From Hymenobacter sp. DG01 (GTDB lineage: Bacteria; Bacteroidota; Bacteroidia; Cytophagales; Hymenobacteraceae): a stretch of DNA of 64,000 nt. The notes under the pieces were generated by a model. The model was not told the origin of the DNA. It saw only the letters and a program-made list of their open reading frames with translations, and ran no database searches. This document shows, piece by piece, positions 33,437-42,159 of this stretch; position 1 is the stretch's first letter; every line of letters begins with the position of its first letter. Where the stretch lies: positions 2,170,001-2,234,000 of the forward strand of contig NZ_CP040936.1 of NCBI RefSeq assembly GCF_006352025.1, given 5' to 3'. The translations under genes and the position numbers were made by a program.

Positions 33437-35575
33437 ATGGAATCTTTACTTACCGGACATCAGCATAGCCTGCCATTTCCGGCGGCCGCTATCGGGTGGG
33501 GTGCCCCATGGCCCGCGCCCGACGCGCTGGCGGCCCTGCAGGCCCTGCACATCCTCGATTCGGAAAGCGAGCCAGCCTACGATGCGCTGGTGCGGGAAGC
33601 CGCCCAGCTGTGCGCTGCGCCCATGGCTTCCATCAGCTTTCTGGATGCGGAGCGCCAGTGGGTTAAGGCCCAAACAGGCCTGCCGGGGCTGCTGGAGCTA
33701 CCGCGGAGCGTTTCGTTTTGCGCCCATGCCCTCGGCGCCGACTCGCTGCTTGAGCTGCACCAGGCACATTCGCCCGGCGTGTTCGCCCGGAACCCGCTGG
33801 CCGGCGAGCAGCTAGGGGTAGTATTTTACGCCGGCTACCCCATCCGGACGGCCGAAGGCCATGCGGTGGGGGTGCTGGCTGTGTACGATACCGCCCCGCG
33901 CAGCCTGAGCCCCGAGCAGCAAACAGTGCTGCGGTTGCTGGCCCGGCAGGTAAGCCAGGAGCTGGCCCTGCGGCAGGCGCAGCTGGCCCGGCAGGCTGCC
34001 GAGGCCGCCAGCCAGCGCAAGCAGGTGTTTCTGGCGGCCGTCAGCCACGAAATCCGAACTCCGCTACATGGCATTATGGGCCTGACCCGGCTGCTGCGCG
34101 AAAGTTTTATCACGCCCCAGCAGGAAGAGCACCTGACCATCATTCTGTCGTCGGCGGAGAATCTGCTGACGGTTATCAACGATATCCTGGATTTCAGCAA
34201 GGTGGAGCTGGGTCGCATGGAGCTGGAGCGGGTACCCTTTGATGTGGCCGCCACCGTGCGCGACGCTACCCGCTCGCTGCAGCACCTGGCGCAGAGCAAG
34301 GGCCTGGCCCTGCACACCCACATTCAGGACTCGGCCATTCCTACGGTAGAGGGCGACCCGTTCCGGTTGCGGCAGGTGCTGCTGAACTTGCTAACCAACG
34401 CGCTGAAATTCACGGAAGCCGGCCACATCAGCGTGACGGTGGACGTGGCCGCCGAAGATGCCCGGCAGGTGCAGCTGAACTTTTGCGTGGAAGACACAGG
34501 CGTGGGCATCAGCCCCGAAAAAGCACAGGAAGTGTTTCGGGCCTTTGATCAGGCGGCCACCAGTACGGCCCGGCGCTACGGCGGCACGGGCCTGGGGCTG
34601 GCTATCTGCAAGAGCCTGATTGAGCTGCAGCAGGGCCGCATCTGGCTGGAAAGCCAGCCCGGGCGCGGCAGCTGCTTCCGCTTTTCGCTGGCCTACCCCG
34701 TCAGTGCCTACGCGCCTCCCACCGAGGACGTGCTGCCGGTACTGGCCCCGGGTCTGCTGCAGGGCCTCTCGGTGCTGCTGGCCGAAGACAACTCCGTGAA
34801 CAAGCTGCTGGCTACCACGCTGCTACAGGGTTGGGGCCTGGAGGTGGAGGTAGCCACCAATGGCCGGCAGGCGCTGGACCTGGCCGAAGCCCAGCCCTAC
34901 GACCTGATTCTGATGGATATTCAGATGCCCCAGCTTACGGGCTTTGAGGCCACAGCCTACCTGCGTGCCACCACCAACCCCAACCGCCATACGCCCATCA
35001 TTGCCCTCACGGCCAACGCCCTCAAGGACGAGGTAGGCGCGTACACCCGCCAGGGCTTTACCGACTACCTCATTAAGCCTTACTCTGAGGCCGAGCTGTA
35101 CCGCGTTCTGGTGCGGGCCACGGGGCGCACGGAAGTAGCCCCGGAACTGCCCCGGCCCTCCTACAACTTTTCTCAGCTGGGCCGGCTGGCGCACGACCAG
35201 GAGTTTATCCGGAAGATGCAGCAGCTGTTTCTGGATACAGTGCCGGAGCAGCTACGGCAGCTGCGCGAAGCCCTGAGTAAGCGGCGCTGGAAGGCAGCCA
35301 GCCTGCTCACGCACAGCCTCCGGGCCACGTATGGCAGCCTGCAGATGGCCGAGGCCATGCACTGCCTTAAGCAGCTGGAAAAAGCTATGCATCCCCCACC
35401 GCCTACCCCCCAACCCCTGCTGAACCTACTGGGCCTGCTTACTACCATCACTAACCGCATGGCCGACACTTTTGCCGAACACCTGCGGCAACAGGCCGAA
35501 GCAGCCGACAGCACCACGGTTACTGCCCACCTGCTGCCCGACAATACCCCTGAAGAAGCACTGGTATCTATTTAA
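33437..35575 (+). CDS. Hybrid sensor histidine kinase (GAF-HisKA-HATPase-REC-HPt)
   Basis: A 712-residue soluble hybrid kinase with no membrane helix. A GAF domain (~30-180, with SVSFCAHAL and GVVFYAGYPIRT) senses a small ligand or redox state. HisKA has SHEIRTPLHGIMG with His204; the ATPase part has LLNLLTNALKFTEAGH, DTGVGI and GGTGLGLAICKSL. A REC domain follows with Asp494 in LILMDIQMPQLTG and the PIIALTANA turn, then an HPt domain with His626 in LLTHSLRATYG. This is a complete phosphorelay up to the last carrier. The single-domain regulator at 36208, ~630 bp downstream, is a natural candidate receiver. Confidence 0.93.
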   Translation: MESLLTGHQHSLPFPAAAIGWGAPWPAPDALAALQALHILDSESEPAYDALVREAAQLCAAPMASISFLDAERQWVKAQTGLPGLLELPRSVSFCAHALGADSLLELHQAHSPGVFARNPLAGEQLGVVFYAGYPIRTAEGHAVGVLAVYDTAPRSLSPEQQTVLRLLARQVSQELALRQAQLARQAAEAASQRKQVFLAAVSHEIRTPLHGIMGLTRLLRESFITPQQEEHLTIILSSAENLLTVINDILDFSKVELGRMELERVPFDVAATVRDATRSLQHLAQSKGLALHTHIQDSAIPTVEGDPFRLRQVLLNLLTNALKFTEAGHISVTVDVAAEDARQVQLNFCVEDTGVGISPEKAQEVFRAFDQAATSTARRYGGTGLGLAICKSLIELQQGRIWLESQPGRGSCFRFSLAYPVSAYAPPTEDVLPVLAPGLLQGLSVLLAEDNSVNKLLATTLLQGWGLEVEVATNGRQALDLAEAQPYDLILMDIQMPQLTGFEATAYLRATTNPNRHTPIIALTANALKDEVGAYTRQGFTDYLIKPYSEAELYRVLVRATGRTEVAPELPRPSYNFSQLGRLAHDQEFIRKMQQLFLDTVPEQLRQLREALSKRRWKAASLLTHSLRATYGSLQMAEAMHCLKQLEKAMHPPPPTPQPLLNLLGLLTTITNRMADTFAEHLRQQAEAADSTTVTAHLLPDNTPEEALVSI

Positions 35576-36207
35576 TTACCAACTTCATAGCTACTCCAAT
35601 CCACACTTTCGTAAGGCCAGGACAGACCGTACGAATTAGGGTTAGTGTCGTGCTTAAAATACGAATTTTTGACTTATGTCATAATTATTTTACTTCACTT
35701 ATTTCTCAATACAAACATTAATTGATATAATTACATAAAATTGCAACATATGAGACTCATGGTCGTACTATGCCGTACGTTGTGGGTTGAGAAGTTTGGT
35801 AAGGTTGTATTGCTTTGGCAGCAGCCTTGTGAGCCCCCTCTGATAACGTACTCTTGCTACCTCGGCCTCAAGGCCAAACATACCTAACCTCTTCATTAGC
35901 AGTCGTATTTTCTTCGTCAAAATAACTGGCTGCCCTGCTTACCTCCCCTGAAGCGCGTGCCTGAGGCCCGCTTCACTCCCGCTCTGCTGCACCAGCACTC
36001 CCCGGCTTCGGCCCGCTGGCAGCTCTCTCTCCCTACTCCCACCCTGCCACCTCGGCCAGCCTCTCGGGCTGCCGGAGGGCTTTTTGGTGCGTCAGTACCG
36101 GGCCATTTGTGTGCCCGGCCCACAGAAGCCCAATTTTTTATCCGATTAGTAACATACACTTCATCTGCCCCGACACTTTTTTACTCACCATAAAACCTCT
36201 GGCACTT
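35576..36207. other. 632-bp intergenic region before the response regulator
   Basis: The first ~200 bp are strongly AT-rich (35650-35750), then a mixed stretch, then a C/T-rich stretch (35930-36060). GTACGAATTA-like and CCGTACG motifs recur (35625-35670, 35770-35780). A frame of 78 codons at 35957-36193 exists but has a low-complexity, Pro/Ser/Ala-rich product and looks non-coding. This long leader precedes the regulator and the whole polysaccharide locus, so a regulated promoter is likely. Confidence 0.4.
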
Positions 36208-36594
36208 ATGGTTTTCCCCAAGAAACAACTCCTCATCATCGACGATGAGCCCTCTATCCGGCTGATTCTGGAGCATTACTTCTCTACTGAGTACGACGTG
36301 GTGGTCACCTCCAACGGGCAGGAAGCCCTGAACTGGCTGCAGAAAGGCCACCAGGCCGACGCCATTGTGGCCGACTACGAGATGCCGCAGATGGATGGCC
36401 TGGAGTTTCTGAAGCGCCTGCGGGCCCATGCCTCCCACGGGGCCACGCCCCTACTCATGTTGTCAGTAGCCGACGAGAGCAGCAAGAAAATCCAGTGTCT
36501 GCGGCAGGGCGCCGACGACTACATCGTGAAGCCCTTCAACCCGGAAGAGCTGGAAATCAGAATCAAGAACGTGCTCAACCGCGTGCGGGCCTAG
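36208..36594 (+). CDS. Single-domain response regulator
   Basis: A 128-residue REC domain with no output domain. The start at 36208 (MVFPKKQLLIIDDEPS) gives the usual N-terminus with the acidic pair IIDDEP. Asp56 in VADYEMPQMDG is the phosphorylation site; LLMLSVADESS carries the Thr/Ser position and YIVKPFN the invariant lysine. Such proteins act by protein contact or as relay steps. Placed after a hybrid kinase with an HPt domain and 86 bp before the first exopolysaccharide gene, it probably links that relay to polysaccharide production or motility. Confidence 0.93.
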   Translation: MVFPKKQLLIIDDEPSIRLILEHYFSTEYDVVVTSNGQEALNWLQKGHQADAIVADYEMPQMDGLEFLKRLRAHASHGATPLLMLSVADESSKKIQCLRQGADDYIVKPFNPEELEIRIKNVLNRVRA

Positions 36595-36680
36595 GGCCTT
36601 CGCGTCTGATCACCTACCCGACCTGTACTACCTGAAATTCCCTATCTGTATTGGTCCAAGACTACCTACACTCTCTGGTT

Positions 36681-37565
36681 ATGAACGCTACCGCTCCCAA
36701 TCTCTACCCTTCCAGCAGTGCCCCTCAGCCGTTGCTGCCTAATGGCTGGCAACTCACACACCGCCCCCTCCGGAAACCCACCACGGCCCGCCCCCGGGCC
36801 CGCGTGATGCGCATGCCGGTGACCAAGCGCATCTTCGATATTGTTTTCTCCTCCCTGATTCTGCTGGCCCTGCTACCCCTGTTTCTGGTGGTAGCCCTGC
36901 TAATTAAGCTCGAATCGAAGGGGCCGGTGCTGTACTACTCCTACCGTGTGGGTACAGGCTACCGTAAGTTCCGCTTCTGGAAGTTCCGCTCTATGCGCCC
37001 CGACGCGGATCAGCTGCTGGCTTCCATGAAAAACCAGAACCAGTACCAGGCCGCCGCGGCCGAAGAAGCCACGGTAGAGCCCGGCGTATGCGCCTGCGGC
37101 CACGAAGGCGGCACCTGCCAGAGCCACCTGATTGACCGGCACGGCAACCTGATTTGCGAAAAGCACTACTACCAGGCCAAGAAAGCCCGGGAAGAGGCCA
37201 CCTTCATCAAGATTGCCAACGACCCACGCATTACCCGCATCGGGATGTTTCTGCGCAACACCAGCATTGATGAGCTGCCCCAGCTTTTCAACGTGCTTCG
37301 CGGCGATATGTCGCTGGTGGGCAACCGCCCCCTACCCCTCTACGAGGCCGAAAAGCTCACTACCGATCAGTTTGCCACCCGCTTTCTGGCCCCGGCCGGC
37401 ATCACGGGCCTGTGGCAGGTAAGCAAGCGCGGTAAAGGCGGCGACATGTCGGCAGAGGAGCGCAAGGCCCTGGATGTGGAGTACGCCACCAACTACTCGT
37501 TCCGCAAGGACCTGCAGATTCTGCTGAAAACCTTCCCGGCTTTGCTGCAAAAGGAAAACGTCTGA
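36681..37565 (+). CDS. Exopolysaccharide priming sugar transferase (polyprenyl-phosphate) with Cys/His-rich insertion
   Basis: A 294-residue enzyme of the bacterial sugar transferase family (WcaJ/PglC core). It transfers a sugar-1-phosphate to undecaprenyl phosphate, starting polysaccharide repeat assembly. The core has one membrane helix (~54-76, after KRIFDIVFS), then YRVGTGYRKFRFWKFRSMR, and the catalytic end NTSIDELPQLFNVLRGDMSLVGNRPLP. Between them lies an extra segment (~124-165) with Cys137, Cys139, His141, Cys146, His149, His154, Cys159 and His162, which looks like a zinc knuckle. The large N-terminal membrane region of WcaJ is absent. I use the ATG at 36681. The next gene overlaps its stop codon. 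Confidence 0.93.
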   Translation: MNATAPNLYPSSSAPQPLLPNGWQLTHRPLRKPTTARPRARVMRMPVTKRIFDIVFSSLILLALLPLFLVVALLIKLESKGPVLYYSYRVGTGYRKFRFWKFRSMRPDADQLLASMKNQNQYQAAAAEEATVEPGVCACGHEGGTCQSHLIDRHGNLICEKHYYQAKKAREEATFIKIANDPRITRIGMFLRNTSIDELPQLFNVLRGDMSLVGNRPLPLYEAEKLTTDQFATRFLAPAGITGLWQVSKRGKGGDMSAEERKALDVEYATNYSFRKDLQILLKTFPALLQKENV

Positions 37566-38335
37566 TGAAAATTGCTTTCTACTCACTTGTGCTTGCCCTG
37601 GCGGCCGCGCCCCTGCTCGGCCGGGGGCAGCAGGTAGCCGGGCCACCGCCCCCGCCTACCCTGCCCTGGGAGGAGCGGTTTTTTAAGGCCCCCGAAGCGG
37701 TGCTGCCCATTCTGTACCAGGCCGCCATCAGCCACTCGGCGGGTCTGGAAAAGCTGGAGCTGGCCAAGCAGGTAGCCAACGAGGACATCCGGCTGGCCCG
37801 CAAGAAAATCCTGAACTCGTTTTCATTGGGTTCCAGCTACAACTACGGCACGCTGCCCTACTTTGCCACCAACGGCTCTACGGAGCGGGTGCAGCAGTTG
37901 AATGCCTTTTCGCTGGGAGCCCGGGCGCAGTATAATGTGGGCCTGAACGTGATGGTGCCCCTGGAGCAGCTCTCTAGCCGCCGGGCCACTATTCATAAGC
38001 AGGAGCTGCTGTTGCAGCAGGCTACGGCCGAGCGGTCTGTAGGCGAAGCCGAAGTGCGCCGCCAAGTAATTCTGCTGTATCAGGAGCTGGGCCTGGCCCG
38101 CGCCAACCTGCAGCACTACCAGAACGCGGTGCAGACCTCCGGCATCAGCAAGAAGCTGGCCGACAGCAAATTCCGCAGCGGTGAAATGCCCGTGGACGAG
38201 CAGATGGCCGCTACCGAGCTGCACAATAAGGCCCTGCTGGCCCAGGAAGAAGCCCGCAACAAGTACCAGACGGCGCTGCTGCTGCTGGAAGACCTGCTGG
38301 GTACGCCCCTCCACCTTTTAATGAACGGCCGATGA
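37565..38335 (+). CDS. Short TolC-like outer-membrane protein of the exopolysaccharide locus
   Basis: A 256-residue exported protein with a signal peptide (YSLVLALAAAPLLGRGQQ). The body is mostly long helices (VLPILYQAAISHSAGLEKLELAKQVANEDIRLARKKIL; ERSVGEAEVRRQVILLYQELGLARANLQHYQNA) with a central strand pair (SLGSSYNYG, AQYNVGLNVMVPL), the pattern of one TolC repeat. Ordinary TolC proteins have two repeats and over 400 residues, so this is about half size and would need to form a larger oligomer. It overlaps the genes on both sides by a few bases (TGATG and ATGA), so it is translated with them. It probably forms the outer-membrane exit, since no Wza-type gene is present. Confidence 0.85.
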   Translation: MKIAFYSLVLALAAAPLLGRGQQVAGPPPPPTLPWEERFFKAPEAVLPILYQAAISHSAGLEKLELAKQVANEDIRLARKKILNSFSLGSSYNYGTLPYFATNGSTERVQQLNAFSLGARAQYNVGLNVMVPLEQLSSRRATIHKQELLLQQATAERSVGEAEVRRQVILLYQELGLARANLQHYQNAVQTSGISKKLADSKFRSGEMPVDEQMAATELHNKALLAQEEARNKYQTALLLLEDLLGTPLHLLMNGR

Positions 38336-40581
38336 CCCTGAAAGACCTTTACCGGCTGCTGCGCCGCCACTGGCTGCTGCTGGCGCTGGTGCCGCTGGCT
38401 ACCTGCGCCTCTATTTACTTTTTCGGCCGTAACCGCGACAAAAAGTACACTTCCGATACGGTTATCTACACGGGCATAGCCTCGGGCTACAAGATTGACG
38501 GCGACAACAACGCGGCCGGCGGGGGCTGGAACGCGGCTTCCACGGCCTTCGATAACCTGCTCTCGCTGATTAACTCCCGCGAAACGCGCGAGGAAGTGGG
38601 CCTGCGTCTGCTGGCCCTGCACCTGCAGGAGCGCAAGGCCAGCGGGGCGGCCACCGCCAAAGCCCAGCAAGCATCGACTGCTCCCAGTGGCCTGATGGCT
38701 TCCGTGCAGCGGGTACTGATGCCCTCCAAGATTGCCGCCGCCGATGAGCACCTGCTCGATTCGCTGGCCACGACCCTGGGCGGGGCTACCGCCGCCGAAA
38801 CGCTGGCCAACCTCACGGCCGCCTACAAGGTCAACAATACCAACGCCATTTACCGGCTGCTCTATTCCAAGCACCCCTACTACTCGGAGGCAGCTATGTG
38901 GAATATTGCCGCCAACCGCGTCAAGGACAGCGACCTGCTTCGGATTGAGTACACCTGCAGAAATCCGCAGGTGTGCCGCGAAACTCTGGACATTCTGACC
39001 CAGGTGTTTATCCGCAAGCACAAGGAGCTGTTCGTGGGCCAGAACGCCAACGTCATCGGCTACTTCGACGAGGCTACCCAGAAGGCCTACGCCAAGCTGC
39101 AGGCCGCGGAGCGCAAGCTGCTGGCCTTCCACCAGACCCACAACATTGTGGATTACGACAAGCAGATTATTTCCTCCACAGAGGAGCGCCAGCTTACCGC
39201 CGACAAGCTCAACGAGCTGGAAATGCAGTACGCCGGGGCCAGCTCGGCCCTGAAATCGACGCAGGCCTCCCTGGGCCGGCGGGGCGTATCGAATTTGAAA
39301 AGCCAGGAGATACTGCGCCTGAGCAACCGCCTGGCCGAGCTAAACGAGCAGATTTCGGAAGCTGAACTGCTGACCAAAAGTGCCAACACGCCCGAGGGTG
39401 CGGCCCGCGTGGCCAACCTGCGCCAGCAGGCGGCCAGCGTCAGCAGCAGCCTGGATGCCGCTACCACCAGCTACGACGCCGACTCTCGCTCGGTGCAGGG
39501 GGTAGCCGTGAAGGACCTGCTCCAGGACTACAGCAAAAACGCCCTGCAGGTGGAAGACCTGCGCGGGCAGCTCAGCTCCATGCGTCAGCAGAAAAACAGC
39601 GTTGCCAGCCAGTACAACAGCCTGGTGCCGCTGGGCGCCGAAATTCGCAAAATCCGCCGCGAGGTGGAAATAGCCGAGAAGGAATACATGTCGCAGGTAG
39701 AAGGCCTGAAGCAAAGCAAACTCTCCCAGCAAAACGTGGAGCTGGCCTCGCAGCTGAAGGTGGTGGACCCGCCTAACCTGCCGGCCACGGCTGGCGGTAC
39801 CCGCCTGCTGGTGCTGCTGCTGGGCGGCCTGATCGGGTCGTTTCTGTTCACGGGGGCCGGCCTGGTGGCCGCTGATTTGCTGAACAACTCCCTGCAGAAA
39901 CCAGCCCTGGCTACCAAGGTGACCAGCTTCCCGGTGATGGGCATCATCCCGAGCACCACCAACCTGAACCAGAAGCAGCTGCTGGACGCCCAACGGGCCG
40001 AAGACCAGCTGGCGCGGCAGCTGCTGCTGAAAATGCACCAGAAGGACGATTCCGGCAAGCCCTTCATGATTGGGGTACTGAGCAGCCAGAGCGGTGAGGG
40101 CAAAACCACCCTGAGCACCTCCCTGACGGCCAGCCTCAACAACATGAAGATCAAAACCCTGGGCCTGTTCCCGAACGACCACGCGGTGCACGTCTGGATG
40201 GAAGGGCACACGGCCTACTACTCGCCTCTGCAGGGCCTCTCGCAGGGCGTAACGGTAGCCGACCTGGCCGGTATCCGCGCCTACAACAACGCCGTGATTA
40301 TTGTGGAGTTTCCGGCCTTGCTGGAAGCTACCTACCCCGCCTCCCTGCTCCAAAGCCTCGACCTGATTCTGGTAGCCGTGAAGGCCACCCGCAGCTGGGA
40401 GCAGGCCGACAGAAAGATCTTCGAGAACATCCGGAACGTGACCAAGGCCCCCATTGAGGTGGTGCTGAACGGGGTGCTGCCCGAGTACGTGACGGACTTC
40501 ATTGGGGCCCGCGTGAAATCCGGCAATGGCAAGAAAGCCGGCCTACCCCCGCGTCCGCTCCAAGGCCTGCTCAACCCCTGA
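38332..40581 (+). CDS. Wzz/Wzc-like polysaccharide co-polymerase with degenerate tyrosine-kinase domain
   Basis: A 749-residue inner-membrane protein. A first helix (~14-30), a long periplasmic part rich in coiled coil (~85-480), a second helix (~487-510) and a cytoplasmic P-loop domain (~545-740). It controls chain length and export in Wzy-dependent pathways. The Walker A motif SSQSGEGKTT (~584-593) is intact, but the positions normally holding Walker A' (a DADLR-type motif) read TLGLFPNDHAVH, Walker B reads VIIVEFPAL, and no C-terminal tyrosine cluster is seen. So ATP may be bound but autokinase activity is doubtful. It overlaps the preceding TolC-like gene by 4 bp. Confidence 0.9.
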   Translation: MTLKDLYRLLRRHWLLLALVPLATCASIYFFGRNRDKKYTSDTVIYTGIASGYKIDGDNNAAGGGWNAASTAFDNLLSLINSRETREEVGLRLLALHLQERKASGAATAKAQQASTAPSGLMASVQRVLMPSKIAAADEHLLDSLATTLGGATAAETLANLTAAYKVNNTNAIYRLLYSKHPYYSEAAMWNIAANRVKDSDLLRIEYTCRNPQVCRETLDILTQVFIRKHKELFVGQNANVIGYFDEATQKAYAKLQAAERKLLAFHQTHNIVDYDKQIISSTEERQLTADKLNELEMQYAGASSALKSTQASLGRRGVSNLKSQEILRLSNRLAELNEQISEAELLTKSANTPEGAARVANLRQQAASVSSSLDAATTSYDADSRSVQGVAVKDLLQDYSKNALQVEDLRGQLSSMRQQKNSVASQYNSLVPLGAEIRKIRREVEIAEKEYMSQVEGLKQSKLSQQNVELASQLKVVDPPNLPATAGGTRLLVLLLGGLIGSFLFTGAGLVAADLLNNSLQKPALATKVTSFPVMGIIPSTTNLNQKQLLDAQRAEDQLARQLLLKMHQKDDSGKPFMIGVLSSQSGEGKTTLSTSLTASLNNMKIKTLGLFPNDHAVHVWMEGHTAYYSPLQGLSQGVTVADLAGIRAYNNAVIIVEFPALLEATYPASLLQSLDLILVAVKATRSWEQADRKIFENIRNVTKAPIEVVLNGVLPEYVTDFIGARVKSGNGKKAGLPPRPLQGLLNP

Positions 40582-40616
40582 GCAATCAGCTCCGGGTCCT
40601 TGCCACGTGGCTTGCG

Positions 40617-40633
40617 AAAGTCCGGGCTACAGT
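40617..40633. repeat. 17-bp copy of the AAAGTCCGGGCTACAGT repeat
   Basis: The sequence AAAGTCCGGGCTACAGT here is identical to one at 60035-60051, where it forms one arm of an inverted repeat. Both lie in intergenic DNA. This suggests a dispersed REP-like element. Confidence 0.6.
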
Positions 40634-40715
40634 CCCCGCCGGCAGCTCCCTCAGCCTTCTTCAGCTCCTCTTCCTACCCCCTCATTCTTAATCCAACTAC
40701 CCCTTACCCGTTACC

Positions 40716-42152
40716 ATGAGCCAATTTGCCCCAGTCCCTACCCTGAAAACCCGCGGGATGCAGATTCTGCTGGCGGTGCTGGCGGCTGTGGTAGTGGGCT
40801 GGGGCACGGCCCAGGCAGGGCTGCTGGTGCCGGCCCTGCTCATTGTGCTGGCTGTGGTGGTGCCGTTTGTCATCATCCTGTTCACAACCCCGCGGGTAGG
40901 CATCATCGCCCTGCTCTGCTACTGCTTCCTGTTCTTCATTATCGATCGGGAAGTGGGAGGGGCGCCGTTTGGGCTGGCCATCGACGGGCTGCTGGTTACT
41001 ACGGCCGTGGCGGTGCTGGTGCAGCACCGGCGCTTCAACTGGAACTACCTCCGCAACGACCTGATGCTGCTGACGCTGTTCTGGTTTGGGGTCAACATTC
41101 TGGAGCTGGGCAACCCCTCGGGGGCCAGTGTGATGGGGTGGGTGCAGGAGTTCCGAAGCGCCTCGTTCTACTGGCTGCTCACGGTGCCGCTGGCCCTGCT
41201 GCTATTCAACCAGAAAAAAGACCTGAACCTGTTTCTGGTTTTGCTGATCGGGCTGTCGTTGCTGGGCACACTCAATGGGCTCAAGCAGCTCTACATCGGC
41301 CTCTCGCCGGGCGAGCAACACTTCCTGGACGTGGGCAACTCCAAAACCCACCTGCTCTGGGGTAAGCTCCGCGTGTTTTCCTTTTACAGCGACGCCGGCC
41401 AGTTCGGGGCTTCTCAGGCCCATATTGCCCTGATAGCCCTGATTCTGGGGTTCGGGCCGTTTAAGAAGTGGCAGAAAACGCTGCTGCTGCTGGCGGCCGG
41501 CCTGCTAATTACGGGCATGTTTATTTCCGGCACCCGGGGGGCGCTGTTTGCCTTGCTGGTGGGCATTGGGGTAGCCCTGCTGATCAGCAAGAATATCAAG
41601 GCCCTGGTAGTAGGCTCCGTGCTGGCCCTCTCGGCCCTGTACGTGCTGAAGTACACCAAAATCGGGGACAGCAACTACAACGTGTACCGGATGCGCACGG
41701 CCCTCGACCCGCAGGACGCCTCCCTGAACGTGCGCCTCAACAACCAGCTGGTGCTACGCAACTACCTCGATTCGCACCCATTTGGCGGCGGCGTGGGCAC
41801 TATTGGTACCTGGGGCATTAAGTACAACCCGGGCAGCTACCTTTCCACCATTCCGCCCGACAGCTACTGGGTGAAGGTGTGGGTGATGTACGGCATCGTG
41901 GGCTTTATCATCTGGTTTGGCATCATGCTTTACATCGTGGGCAAGGGGTGCGGCATCGTCTGGAACATCCGGGACCCCAAGCTGCGCGTGAAGCTGAACG
42001 CCCTGACGGCGGGCGCGGCGGGCATCCTGTTCTGCAGCTACGGCAACGAGGTCATCAACTTCATGCCCTCGGCCATCATCGTGTACATCTCCTGGGCTTT
42101 CATTTTCCTGGGTCCCAAGCTCGACTCTGATCCGAAACCCCTTCAACCGTAA
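40716..42152 (+). CDS. O-antigen ligase/polymerase-like membrane protein
   Basis: A 478-residue integral membrane protein with about 11-12 hydrophobic helices. The large periplasmic loop (~300-390) holds NVRLNNQLVLRNYLDSHPFGGGVGTIG and ends in PDSYWVKVWVMYGIVGFIIWF, the layout of Wzy_C/O-antigen ligase proteins. In this locus it most likely joins repeat units on the lipid carrier (Wzy role), since a flippase and a chain-length protein are also present; ligation of the finished polymer to another acceptor is the alternative. It follows the Wzc-like gene after a 134-bp gap that holds a short repeat. Confidence 0.88.
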   Translation: MSQFAPVPTLKTRGMQILLAVLAAVVVGWGTAQAGLLVPALLIVLAVVVPFVIILFTTPRVGIIALLCYCFLFFIIDREVGGAPFGLAIDGLLVTTAVAVLVQHRRFNWNYLRNDLMLLTLFWFGVNILELGNPSGASVMGWVQEFRSASFYWLLTVPLALLLFNQKKDLNLFLVLLIGLSLLGTLNGLKQLYIGLSPGEQHFLDVGNSKTHLLWGKLRVFSFYSDAGQFGASQAHIALIALILGFGPFKKWQKTLLLLAAGLLITGMFISGTRGALFALLVGIGVALLISKNIKALVVGSVLALSALYVLKYTKIGDSNYNVYRMRTALDPQDASLNVRLNNQLVLRNYLDSHPFGGGVGTIGTWGIKYNPGSYLSTIPPDSYWVKVWVMYGIVGFIIWFGIMLYIVGKGCGIVWNIRDPKLRVKLNALTAGAAGILFCSYGNEVINFMPSAIIVYISWAFIFLGPKLDSDPKPLQP

Positions 42153-42159
42153 CCAGCTT

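Noticed and set aside
35957..36193. 78-codon frame before the response regulator
   Set aside because: Low-complexity Pro/Ser/Ala product in a C/T-rich leader; it stops just before the regulator start and shows no domain.
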